From Tubiluchus corallicola (Eukaryota; Priapulida; Priapulimorpha; Priapulimorphida; Tubiluchidae), in NCBI GenBank assembly GCA_030141605.1, contig JAQGDQ010000114.1:62001-126000 (forward strand): a stretch of 64,000 nucleotides of DNA. Direction: 5' to 3'. The notes beneath the pieces are model-generated. The model ran no database searches. It was not told the DNA's origin and was given only the letters and a program-made list of their open reading frames with translations. Numbering within the stretch: position 1 is the first letter of the stretch; every line of letters begins with the position of its first letter. Positions 1 to 23,717 of this stretch are shown piece after piece. Position numbers and translations under genes: made by a program.

Positions 1-238
1 GTTCTCAACAACTTTACAATTCTCCCCACTCTCCAGTTTCTCCATATTTTATTCAACATTTGAAAAAGCAGCTTATTTTAAAGCCATTATGCAACCAAGA
101 TTTATTAAGAAGACTCATTAAACATACAAGTGCAAAAAAAAACTTCCGTATAAAAACAGAGGCTAAAACAAGATGCAAAAAACAATTGTACAAGAAATTG
201 TGAAATTAGCAAGCTACATTGTCAACAGCACTACATAC

Positions 239-11400
<11,162 letters not shown>

Positions 11401-14400
11401 TTTACTATCTCGAAAATGTTATAACAATACAAAAGTGGCTGGGCTAAATGCAAAGAAATGCCTTCTTCAGTTTTGGGAGCATGCACACGCTAAGAAAGCT
11501 GATCCTGAATTAACAGTACTCAACACGTTGACTAGGTTTACATTGACACACCTTGTGATGTACTTGCTTTGTGTTTGCTTGATTTAACCAGTAAATCATA
11601 TAGTCTTGAAAAACAAAGGATTTGTGGGAGTAATTGTAGATATCAATGAAGATTTTACGTTGAAAAAGATAAGAAAATAAGAAATTGGGTTAACATAATG
11701 TTTTGTTAAAAATCAATATGAAATAGCACAAAAATCAGACCCATTAAGTCATATTAAGACATCAAACAGTCAAGACATATTAAGTTATAATGGCATAAAA
11801 AATTTAATGTGAGGTTTAAATCATACTCATAGTATATACATTTAGTAACGTAAAACAGCCCAATACAGTACCACCCACATAAAGTTCACAGTCCAAACAT
11901 TTCACTTTTGTTTGATAATTTATACAGTACACTCAGGCAGGCACTAAGCATATCAAGAGAACTACAGTAAAGTCAACTAAAGCAAGTTTCACTCACGCAA
12001 CTGTCCAGTGTCCACACTCTACACAAATAACGGAACCTGAACCCAACAAAGAACCTTTACTTTTAAAGGAGGCACCAGTTTTTTTCTTTGCACAATAAAA
12101 AGGTGTCCTAGTTTCAATGGAGCATTTAAATCGAAATGCAGTATGCCATTGATTGTTTGTTAAAATTGCTCCCTGTTTGTATGCCTAGAGTTTAAGCCAG
12201 TTTGTCTGTTTTGAAGTTGCATTCAATTATGCAACATATGCAATGCATAAGTAATGGTCACAGATGCATTATATCTACCCCTCACAGTCATAGGCTCACA
12301 TATAAAAAACTCTGTTACAGCACAGCTTGATATCTTGAAAAACACCGATACAACAAATTTAGAAAAACACATCACAATTTCAATAGATACGATTATAGAA
12401 AACAGACAACTTCATGAATAATATACACTTCCACAATGTTATTCAAGACAAGTAGCCAATACTTTGACATTTAGTTCATACTGATAAATGCTGCATGTTT
12501 GGATCAGCTTTTTTGCACCAATATTTAACACACATTGCAGGCCAAATAAACCTGTCAAATGTGATATATTATTATTGTTCTTGAGATAAAATATTCCACA
12601 TGGTTATTTTGCCAGGGTGTGTTGTTAACCTATTTCTTACTTTCCTAAGTGTTCTAGTGGGATTTTATAAATTATGAATACCGAACTGTCACAAAACATA
12701 AGCTCATTTCAAACATCTGTAACAATTGAACATACACTATTTTAGCAATCTCAGAATGACGTATACGAATAATGCAAAGTACACAACGTAGCATTTTTAT
12801 ACACTTTACATTAAGTACATAAAAATTAATCAGTGAGAATGAACACACTATCCACAAAACTATTTAGAAACAATCTGAAACACCACTTATGCGAGATCCT
12901 GCTAAAAACACAATGTATGCAAAATTCTCTCGATTCCACGCTATGAAAAGCCACTAACGCATTTTGTTTGACAAGCTTTTATGAATACGCTGACTTCACA
13001 TGGTCATACTTTCAAACAAGATCAGCACGATATATTTATGCAGCTAAATTGGAAAATAAGAGGTGGACGCCTAGGGGCTGAGTTCCATTCAGATTTGTTA
13101 AATGCAGAAAACAGGAAATTTAGTAAATCATTTAAGTCAAGGTCATTGTCTGAGCATGATAGGAGGCTTGGGGAGTGCAATAATAATTAAGAATGTATAA
13201 CAGTAAAACGCGGGCGAAGGGAGGTGTCTGTGGTGGTATAACACTCACTGTGTGCACAAAGGCAAATAATGGCTAGGCAAATTAACTTGTAAATTGAAGG
13301 TCGCCACAAAGGGAATTTTTAAAAAGGTCGTCTAGAACTGATGTTAGCAATCACATGATACTGTTTCTTCTAGGCAAAAAAGAGTATAGCCAATGAAACA
13401 ATTCACTAAGGCACTCCAGCACTAAGGCAGATGTATATATATATATATGTATAAGTGTAAAGTCTTTTGGCTTAGCTAAGCTCTAATACAGCGAAATGTA
13501 AACTTAAAGTAGTAGATAAATAAGAGTAATCAAATCAGTATGAATAGGGATAAAGAACTTGTATACAAATGCTGATAAGCAAACTGTGAAAGCTTATGAT
13601 AATTATCAATGAGTTACAGTGACACAAATATCAAATAAACAGTATCAGAGGGTATACATAGTTCAAGAATGTTTATATAGCACTGCATTTTATTACCAGT
13701 TCTAAGAAAACAGAAATGACTGAAACGTTCATGCAAAATACTTCAAAACATGTACCCATACTCTTAGTAATGGAATTTTCCTAAAATTATTAAACTTTGA
13801 AACTAGCTTTTGTCAAAAAAAAATATGAAAAGGTTGGGAATTAATTTGATTTGAATTGGGTCATTCAGATGTAAATACCATTGCCTCAAGGCATCTACTA
13901 CATATAAACCTTCGGCTTAAGATACTTATTAATTTTCCATAACTTTTCAGCAAATTAACTGGTACTATAATACATATAGTCCAAATTAATTTGAGAAAAC
14001 ACATTCTTTTTGTAATATAATACTGAATGAGAAAAATTTCAAAAGTAAGTTGCCGAATACTGATGTCTCTCTATTTATTCTCTCTCAGTGTATTCTATTT
14101 TAATGGACATAGTTAAATTTAACAAAAGGAAAAAACTATTCACCAAATTTATTCATTGCTTGCATTTATAACATTGCCTACTTCAAACTTTATAAAGTTT
14201 GTGCCCATTTTTTATAAGAGAATGTCAGGCCATGCAATTTACCAACACAGCTGTAGTAAACAGTACCATCTGTTTAATGCTCCAAGCAGTTGCTTGAATA
14301 AACAAGCCATGACAGCAAATCAGTATCATAAACATGTCACTTACACAAATAATTATGCAGCACCAATAAGAATTGCAGCTCAGATTTATTTTTCAGCAGC

Positions 14401-16101
14401 TGGCACAGACTTAGCAACCAGCCAACATAGACGAATCTGATGCAACTAAAAAACAATGATAGCAAATGATAACAACCAGACCAGACTCACACAGCTGTGC
14501 AGTGTGGTTCCAGAATTTGATAAGGATGATTGTCTATAATCAATATAAAATTGACAAAATGCAAGCTCACTTTTAATTACTACACCTCTAATGCTACCTG
14601 GACTGCCTCATTGCTTGCAGAAATCAAATTTCTTTCACATAGGCACGAGATAAAACTTGCATCAAAAGTTTCTAAAATAGTCCACAAGATGGCTCCTGCA
14701 TTACATACGTGTAGGCACTCTATACAAGATAGAACAACAGAAAAACCATTGTCATATTCATAGCTGAAAACCACGTTAAAATTCCTAAAGTTCAAACACA
14801 CACAGGTATGGGCTCACATATTTTCAATATGAAGCTGCTTATATTTGGAAGAACTTGCTAAATGAGTTGTGGAATGAGCAGTTAAGAAACTGAAAGAATT
14901 ATGCAGGAACTTTAATTTATACACAAAGTTTTCAGCAGTAGTTAGATTTATTTTATTTTACAAAAGTTTTTGGTCAATGTTTTCTAATTTCAAATATTTC
15001 ATAGACATAGACATTTTATTTATCTCCTCATTTACAGCAGAATACAAGTAAACTATTATTGCTATAGTTATTAATTAAAAAGGATAAATTATGCATAGAG
15101 GAAAGAGTTAGAGGGGTGCAGCCGAAAGGGTAGCGAAAGACCAATTGGTCATCAAGTCAGCTACGCTTCTCAGGTTAGTGTAAATTGTAAAAAAATTGTA
15201 GTGCTGCTAATTGAAAGGTGAAATATAATTATGAAGTAAGCTAAGAAAATCAACTGTTAGCATAAATTTATAGGGGCAGAAATTAAACTTGAAAGTGAAA
15301 TAACTAAATAGGCTATGCAACAAAGAAGCATTAAAATAAAATCAAAAATATGAAATGATGATTAACAAAATATGTAAAGCATTTAACTAATCAATAAAAC
15401 ATAAAACAAACTAGAAGAAAGTCAAACCAAAAGAAAAAAAATAAAACAAATAAATCAGTGAAGGAAATAAAATATGCATGATAAAATCAAACTAAATATA
15501 AGGAAACAAAAATATGCAATAGTGCTTAATCAAATTATGTTAAGCATAATGCCAAGGACTATGGAACACAAGAACTAGTGCAGAAAAATGGAGTAAACAA
15601 AATATGAAATGAAATATGAGTATGCGACAAAAATAGACAATATGGCTCAAAAAAATATAATAAAACTTAATGATAACTGTGAAGCAATGAGCAAAATAAT
15701 TATAATAAAGTGAATATATATGTAGTGAGAAAAGCATAATAGTGAGAAAATGCAAGGAAAAACATAAGTGGTGCAGGCAAAAATATAAAAAATTATGTAT
15801 GAGAAAAAAAGTGTTGTAGCTGCTGGATTTGTTTGAAGATTATGTAAGACCTATTTCAATCATACTTCGACCTATTATATTGCATGTTTACCTTCCCTTT
15901 TCATAGCTGTGAAGAAATAATAATAACAATTTTACACTTTGATGAACAGATGTACTATGACGATATAATTATAGTTAATAGATTAGTACAAGGAGAATAC
16001 ATTAAAACTAACAGAGATGATTTATTAGAAATAGATCTTAGCAGAAAAGTCACACAGGATAATTAGAAATAAGAATGGATTTACAGTTAATTATCAAATA
16101 G
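11401..16101. other. Intergenic or EML 5' intron; nothing recognised
   Basis: AT-rich, with a short (TA)n near 13435 and the A-rich tract listed separately. No exon with supporting splice signals or family similarity. Confidence 0.5.
15200..15800. other. Strand-biased A-rich tract
   Basis: About 600 bases with strong A over T excess on the plus strand and recurring words such as AAAATATGAAA, AAAATATGCA and ATAAAAC. It may be a decayed simple repeat. No coding signal. Confidence 0.5.
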
Positions 16102-16965
16102 CTAAAGGTGCCATTTTTTTAGTTCATTAGGCAGACTGTTCCATAACAAAGCACCTTGATAAGATAGAGATTTGTTAATATTAAATCTTTGTACATAGAA
16201 AGTTTGGTCAATGGCAAATTGTGTATGATACTCGTGCATCTGGGCTAATGATTTATTGTAATTCTGAAAAATTTCAGGAAGCATGTTATGTTTAAATCCA
16301 TATAAAAATTTGGCCATCTCTAATTTGTATATGTCCTGACGTTTTAAGATTTTATGCTGTTGGTATAAAGGTGCAACATGACTCTTATATTTGTACTTGT
16401 CCAAAGCTTTACAAATTTATTTTGATTAGTAATTAGGGGATACAATGTGGAATGGGGTGCTGAGCCATAGGTAAGTATGCTGTATTCTATATATGGTGAA
16501 AATAGGGAAGAATATAGAAGTTTTTCGAATCATAATCCAGGAATTGCCTAATTTTTGAAAAAATACCTATAATTTTACTGGTTTTATTAACAATATATTG
16601 TTATGAGCTTTCCATGAAAGATTGTGATCTATTAATACTCCTAGATATTTTATTTGTTGTACAGATTGTATCCTGGTATTTCCCATTGTCAAATGTAATG
16701 TCAATTTTTTTACTTTTCTGGGATTACCAATCATCATATATTTAGTTTTGGAATAGTTTATAGAAAGCCGGTTGGCTCTCATCCATAGATCTACTTTAGC
16801 TAATTCAACATTAAGAAATTCTTCTAGGTGATTTACGTTAGTATCAGAACTGAAAAAGTTAGTATCATCAGCAAAAAATCAGCATTAGTATGTAATTGAG
16901 TACTTAAAGGGAGATCATTTATGTAGAGTAAGAAAAAAATACATTTCATTTTATTTAATTTTGAT
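16102..16965 (-). mobile_element. Non-LTR retrotransposon (LINE) 3' fragment
   Basis: Minus-strand translation gives the reverse transcriptase catalytic box FADDTNFF (near 16876-16853), then LWMRANRLSINYSKTKYMM, IKYLGVLIDHNLSWKAHN, and after a frame-disrupted stretch IYKLEMAKFLYGFKHNMLP and the typical end ALLWNSLPNELKKW (stop at about 16102). Domain order and spacing fit a Jockey/CR1-type element. The 5' part is missing and frames shift at least twice, so it is dead. Confidence 0.8.
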
Positions 16966-17478
16966 TCATTTGCTGTGTGTCTTTACATCTCTAACCTCTA
17001 AGTTTTAAAATCATGTTGTTGTAGACAAAATGCTTGGATCTCGTTTTTAATGGATAATATTACTTTTAAACATTAATATTAATCAATTAGTTTATTTAAC
17101 TTTTCAAAATTGGATCGTCTGGCACTTCATATTAATCATGTGTAAAAATACAGGTTTTTTGTTCAATGTTATTTTATGACAATTGCCGAAAAAAGTTCCT
17201 CTGAGCTTGTGTTTTTTCAATGTAACTTGAAATAACCGAATTTTCTCATCTTAAAACCTTACCTTATTTGGTTAATCACAAGCTTTGCAATAGATTTTTG
17301 TGACTGCTGAATAACTATTCGGATAGTGACAATGAAGCTGGTGAAGTAACCAAACGGCTGTTCAGATGCCGTCTAAAATAAATTTCACTTCAAATAAGGG
17401 TGTAGGTAGTTGTTGAAAAGAAGCAGAAACTAGAGAGCTCTCACTAAGTTGATCAACGCTGAGATAAAAGGATTATAG

Positions 17479-17550
17479 ACCATAAATTTCTGCTCAGCTA
17501 AGCAACATAATGAAACCATAAATTTACTGCTCAGTTAAGCAATGTAGTGA
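17479..17550 (+). repeat. Two-copy imperfect tandem repeat, ~36-base unit
   Basis: ACCATAAATTTCTGCTCAGC is followed by ACCATAAATTTACTGCTCAG in head-to-tail order, with a few substitutions in each unit. Confidence 0.8.
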
Positions 17551-20170
17551 AGGCTCATGAGAGTTTATAGCTTCGTGAGACATAGATGTATAAAATTATA
17601 TTTTATAATGAACTTATACAAGAATCGAAAGTTGGAAAAAGCTAAAAAGCCATAGCTAAAAAAGTTGGAATCTTTGTTTCTTGGAAAACAAGGACAAAGA
17701 TGAGGATGCAAAAAACAAAGTGATCTAGAATACCGTAGTGTTGAACTGCTAACGCCAGTTAGCAGATTTACAGAGATATTGTAGTTTAAAATTTAATAAC
17801 AACATGAATGAGTAAGTTGCCAACTAATCACGGAAATGTCAATGAAGAGATAGTTCTGCCACAGCTAGCATGCCTCCTAAAGGTGTCACAAAAAGGCAAG
17901 GTAAATAGTGAACACGAAACGACGGTGGGCAGCTCGGCATTATCGAAATTCACTGAGTGAACTGCCAGTATTTCATTATTTATATGGCACTAACAGAATC
18001 ATGGGGTCAGAATCTTTTTACTAATTTATTATCAAAACAAAATAGTTAAGTAGCCTGGAGCTTTTTTCAGATTTGCTACCAACAGTTATTACTATTGTCT
18101 GTCTAACCCTAAAAAATTAACTAAAACAGTAATAATAACCTTATACAGAAAAACCGGGTAATTCTGAACAATTACAATATTAATATTCATGTTGTGCAGT
18201 TTGTAACTTCCTATGCTTAAAAAGCTTTGTCTGGCATGGGAAAAACATGATCAACAGTCATGTAATAACTCAGTAGTCCATGTAAAAAAACTGAAGCTAG
18301 ACACAACAACATATAATCAATCATAAGCACAAGCAGCAAACATAATGTTGATTAGTTTTGAAAGCTGATTGAAAGGTTTAGCAAATATCGCTTGCTCAGT
18401 GAATGCGAATAAACGGATTACTACATAAGTAACATTACAAACAACTCAAGAATTTCAAAATCAACTTAGGTCTACACAATACTCTCCGAGTAAGTTGGCA
18501 ATTCACGTTTATCCAACTCACAATTACTTAGTTAATATAATATAGAAAAGCCCAAAATTCCACCAAAAATATAACTGAATAAACTTTTGGCAAATTCATA
18601 TCCTTCACTCACACAGAACTGGTTACACAACACTAGTAGATAAGAACAAAATTAGTGCTTGACATTTCTTGGAGAAAGCCTAGCTAAAGAGCTATTAATA
18701 TACTAATAATCAATATTAAGAAATTCATAAATTAACATTCAAGAACAATATAATATAAATACTCAAATGAAAGCAAGAATTTACTATGTTACTACGACCT
18801 TCACGATTTTGCCTTTAAAACCTTAATGGGACTCCAGGGATGGATTACAACGAGCAATAAATGCAAGCACTACCTGTTTTATTATCCCCAACACCTGTCT
18901 CCTTTTATAACCTTAATTTTCCTATTTTCCAAAACATAAATCTACAAGGCTTTCATATTTTTAAAAAATACAGTAGGTCACACAGGGATATTAATCTATC
19001 AAATTATAATTAAAATTTGCTTTATTTAACTAAGGTGATGACATTAGCTGTTTCTGTTTAAGTAAAGTTATGACATCAGCTATTTGACGTAAACTAAACA
19101 AGATAATTTATAAAGAAGTTTTCTCAAGTTTACCGATCTTGAGTTAACACAGCTTAAATTTGCTCAGTACTCAGTACCTCATTAGTTCAGTAGCGCATTA
19201 GCTCAGTACCCAAGTGGAAATTCACAGCAAAAAAAATAAGGTAAAACTTACAAAAGTACCAGAAACAGATTAGCCAGTTGTTTTTACTTGATAAGGAAAC
19301 TCCACAAGGACATTTTACGTTGCCATACTGGTGTGATAATCTATATCCTTATACTACGTTACTACTGCAGAAAAATGATGCTGGAAGGTGAAGATAATGC
19401 AAATGCAAAGTACCAGCAAATTCGTTTAGAATCAACAGTTTTACTACCTTAACAGCCAAGTACACATGGGCACCGTACCAAGTATAAACTAGTATGTTAC
19501 CAGTGTCAATTGCTATAGTGCTTCTGGTTACTTCTCTCATCGAGGGAGACCAAATATACATCTATCCATTATTAAGCCATCACAAATGATTATTCTCGAT
19601 GTTTAGCTGCATTCCAGTCCTGCCACAAACAACAACTAAGGTCATACAGTGGACTGAAAGGAATTTTGGATACCTGTTTGCAGCATGAAAACTTAGAAAA
19701 CTGAGAATATTCACTGAAAAACAGAGAAATAGTCCTTTCTCTGGTAATGGCCTGATATCAAATGCATTTAGGTTTTTATTATATGGTACAATATAGCTCT
19801 AGGCACTTCATACAGTGAGAGTTACACCTATAAAACATACAGTCATATAGGAAAAATATATAGGTAGTTGAAAAGAGTTGTTTTATTACAGATGCACAAA
19901 GGAATGTTAAATTCATCCTGCAGCTTTGTGCAGCAGTTTTTAAAGATAATGGCTACCTAGTGTCAGAAGGTAATTACTGCACTCTCACAGCACTGACAAC
20001 AAACACCTAGTACCTATGAAAAAGAGATGCAAGAAGACTGTAGCCAAACTGCATGCAAACAACTCAAAAATATAAACAATGTAATAATACAAATTAACAA
20101 GTTAGTGAGATTTTTTACAATGGGCGTAAAGCAAACACATTTTATCACTTCCTTTTTAAATACAACTTAC

Positions 20171-20204
20171 CAGCTATTGATGGCATTATGACCAATCCAT
20201 CCAT
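20171..20204 (-). CDS. EML: Candidate alternative first exon of EML (MDGLVIMPSIA)
   Basis: A short ORF starts at 20204 behind an in-frame TAA and three Glu codons, encodes MDGLVIMPSIA, and ends in a strong phase-1 donor (CTG|GTAAGTTG). Phase 1 is exactly what the EML coiled-coil exon (7786) needs. No other minus-strand coding exon lies between. It could be a chance ATG next to a donor; transcript evidence is lacking. Confidence 0.4.
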
Positions 20205-22734
20205 TTCTTCTTCAGAAAATTAAATCTGTACCTTGAGGTTCCATACCAACTAGCGAAATTTGTTATTTATTGCATATGAACAGATTGAACACCCACTACA
20301 TAATAAAACACTTAGCTCACAAACAGCACACAGAACGTATCTGCCAGCTCAGGGTTCAAAAGCACTGATTAAATGGATTATAAGGCTGACAGAAAGATCA
20401 TTAATTCAGCACACGATACTTAGACTTTAGCAGCACAACAGCTGTCACAATGTAATTTCACCTAATTATAATATTATCATTTCCAGATACAGATTAACTG
20501 TGTTTCACCACTGATACGATTACGTATTGCCTTTAACACAAGAAAATCCTGACATAGCACACACAAACATGTCTTTTGTCACACAGACAACACAACAGTC
20601 TTTTTGATATTATTTAAACAAATTGGCATTTAGCGATGTTATAGTTTTGAACAAAAACATCCAGACCAATAAACTGCGCACACCTTCTGCGACTGCGACC
20701 AGTAAACTAAGTTGGATTCAACCAACAGCTCTGTAAGTAGTGGCAACTCAAACACTTATGCCGGAAGTTGTTTATATAAGAAGTAGCACTAGGATGCCCT
20801 TATCATACTCAAAGATTCTCTTTCACACGTATCAGTGTGGGAGAAGTCAGCAATAGCTACTAAAACAGTTTTTGGAGAACATCTGTGTTATGTTAAAAGC
20901 TAATAAAAATATCTAAAGTTGACGTTAGGAGAAAAGAATTTTCACTTTAATTTTTGCTTTTATATTCTAGACTTAGTAGCTGTAAATAACAGTAATAATA
21001 ACAGAATTTCTTACAGTTATAATTCAGAGAAAAAACGTAATGAAATAATTTACGTTGATATCAAATAAATAGCAAAATTAAATTCTGTGAATTGTTTCGA
21101 AATTGCAACTTTTGTTAATGAAAAGCATTGAATCAGAATTTAGTTCAGAAAGGTATAAATTTAAAAAAATATTTAAAAATTTCCTTCTGTAGGACACACT
21201 TTACAGTTGATATCTAGATTCTGAATTTCATGAATTACTAACTTCCATTTTTAGTGTATAAAATTGTAAAATAATTATAAAATAATTTATCCATTATCAA
21301 TAAGCACAAAATAGACTATTACTAATAGATACAAGTGATATGGCTGATAACACCAGATTTCCCATGGATCAATCAATTGAAAATTCATCAATCTCTCACA
21401 AAGGCACAATAAAAGTGCACAATGCACTAGCACACAACATCGGCATCAAATTTTTTCTTTTTTAAGAACCCAGTGTTTCAAAGCAATTATTGTCTGTACT
21501 ATTAACCTCAATAATTGCACACGCAATGCTACAATAAGACAATTAGAAATCATTCAAACTGTTTCTGAAAAGTGGCACTCTTTAAATTTGAACAAGCTAT
21601 ATTTCACTGTGTCACAGACAATGCTCAATATTACAGTAAGACGGTTTTGAACTGCTAAGCTATTTAATGCCATTAAGGGTATCAGTTGCAGAGGGAGGCA
21701 AGAACAATCCACAAAGCTCTACGAATACATGAAAAGTGGTAAATATTTTCAGCAAAAATTGCTAAATAAAACAATGTAATTATTTGATATTGTAGTATTG
21801 TACATAAAAATAAATTATAAAAATGTGACCGATTAAACACCGATTTCTGAGCAAGCAGAAATGTATTCCACCCTCATTAGAAATGAGTAAAACCAAGACT
21901 ACAATCCTATTAGCTTGGGGGCATGTATACAATGAACAAGCGTTAGGTATAGTTGGAGAGACACGCTTCAAGCAGTCCTATCTGTTCACTTGAAATAGCT
22001 TATGGGTTTACATAAGGACCGCCGTAATGCTCTAGCAAACTTAGAAAAAGTTCATAGTTCAATGATCCTACACGACTGTTTTGACAGCAGCACACTAAAA
22101 TGCATGCGGAAGACATCCAATAGCAAATGAAAATAATAAAAGCATATTTTAATGAAGTACAAAAGCAACCTATTCAAAGTTTAATAAAGTCAATTCATCC
22201 ACATTGAATTCACAAAAGCACAAATAGAAAACTTTATGGATTAACAGTTTGTAGTGGAAGTTAAATGCAGAGGAACTAAGACTGCAAGCATATTACCTGC
22301 AATAAACAGGTGGATAGGCAAAATAAAAATGTGTGAAAATAGGCAGATTATAACAGCGATGATATTGTTGGTTGAAACAATAATATGATTCATTTAAGAG
22401 GATCATGATTCATGAGTAGCAGAAAATCCAATACTCTCACATTGAAATGGTATAAGAGAAAAAATAGTCATATGTAAAATGTGGAATATCAGCTCAAAAA
22501 AAATAAAAGCATAGGGTAGAATAAAAGTACAGGGCATCAATTTGATGAAATATTAATAAAGGTACAGAGTGAAATAGCAATTACACAATTGCAGATTGAT
22601 GCAATGTAAAATACAAAAATTACCAAGTATGTAAAAGCTTACTACTTTTGTAAAAATGTGACTTGTTTTGTAGAAACTCCATGCCTATTTTTGTGTAATA
22701 CAAGGTTACTATTTTTGTCAAAAATTCCCACTTT

Positions 22735-23717
22735 TGTAAAAACAACCGGGCCACTAATTCTGTAAAAGCATTAACCACTTTCGTCAAGATATTACTTTCT
22801 GCATTGCGGTGTTGATAACAGATATGTATTGCTGGTAGGTTGATGTCATTTGACCATCTTTTTATAATATATAATTAACTACAAGCAACTAATCACAGAA
22901 ATTAAAAATACTATTCATTTCTGTAAGCAAAAGTTAAATGACTGGTTACCTTTATAGCTTTTACAATGATTAGGAAAGGTTCGCCAATCTTGGAAAAAGA
23001 AATGTTTTGAATCTTTAAATATTTTATTTCAGCCAGAGGAGCCACTATGTACCTCACCTTCTGCAAAGAGGCCCACTCTAACCTGGAAATGTCCTATCAT
23101 TTCATTTATTATTATTACAATTTTTTGTTTTTGCCAATAGGTGCTCTTACTCTATGAAAGTCTTATTAATGTTTTCTGTACGTTTTTAATGGTACACTAG
23201 ACAGTAAATTGTGTCAACCCTCAACTCTGTGAGGTTAGTTACTTCCAAATTTGTGACGTCAGCTTCATTAGTAATTGTTGCCTAGTCTTGGCTTCCCAGT
23301 AGAAAACAGCCCTGATGTACTACCTCAAGCTGGCAAGTTTAATATAGTAATGGCTTCAATAAAAAGTGTTTATTTTTATAAAAATATCAGTTTTGTGGCC
23401 TAATTTTTCAATCGACAAACCACGGACAATGATAAGGCAACAACCAAATGTAAATTTTGTAAGCTTGGAATCTGGAATTTGAAATCAAATACATACTGCT
23501 GTCTCTTGTGGGAATGCATTATCACAATATGCACACTGAGAATGTCGCAGAAAAATGTTATACCATATTGTGCCACCATAATCATGGAATGCGTGAGCTG
23601 CATGTAATTTGTTATCTGGGGTAAATTTATGTGCCAAGAAACCATTCTACATATAAGTGGCAAGTTTTACAAACCAGTTAGTGTTTTTACAAAATTAGTG
23701 GCCCAGGTGTTTGTAAG
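22735..23717. mobile_element. ~1 kb TIR element with GGGCCACTAAT ends
   Basis: Left end GGGCCACTAATTCTGTAAAA at 22748; the right end at 23704 carries its reverse complement (GGGCCACTAATTTTGTAAAA). Similarity continues outward for about 12 bases on each side, so exact borders are uncertain. The left flank repeats CTTTTGTAAAAA-like words several times from 22634, a subterminal repeat pattern. The interior has one minus-strand open frame (23400-23663) that I cannot assign. No clear target duplication. Confidence 0.6.

Larger units (their letters stand above)
16966..22734. other. Intergenic or EML 5' intron
   Basis: Apart from the candidate exon 20171-20204 and the small tandem repeat at 17479, I see no coding, RNA or transposon signal. 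Confidence 0.5.

Noticed and set aside
12981-13190. Plus-strand 69-codon open frame
   Set aside because: Protein-like composition but no homologue recognised, no splice context and a simple stop-to-stop length expected by chance in this window.
15540-15755. Minus-strand hydrophobic open frame
   Set aside because: Arises from the A-rich tract (poly-Phe/Ile/Tyr codons on the complement); no splice or family support.
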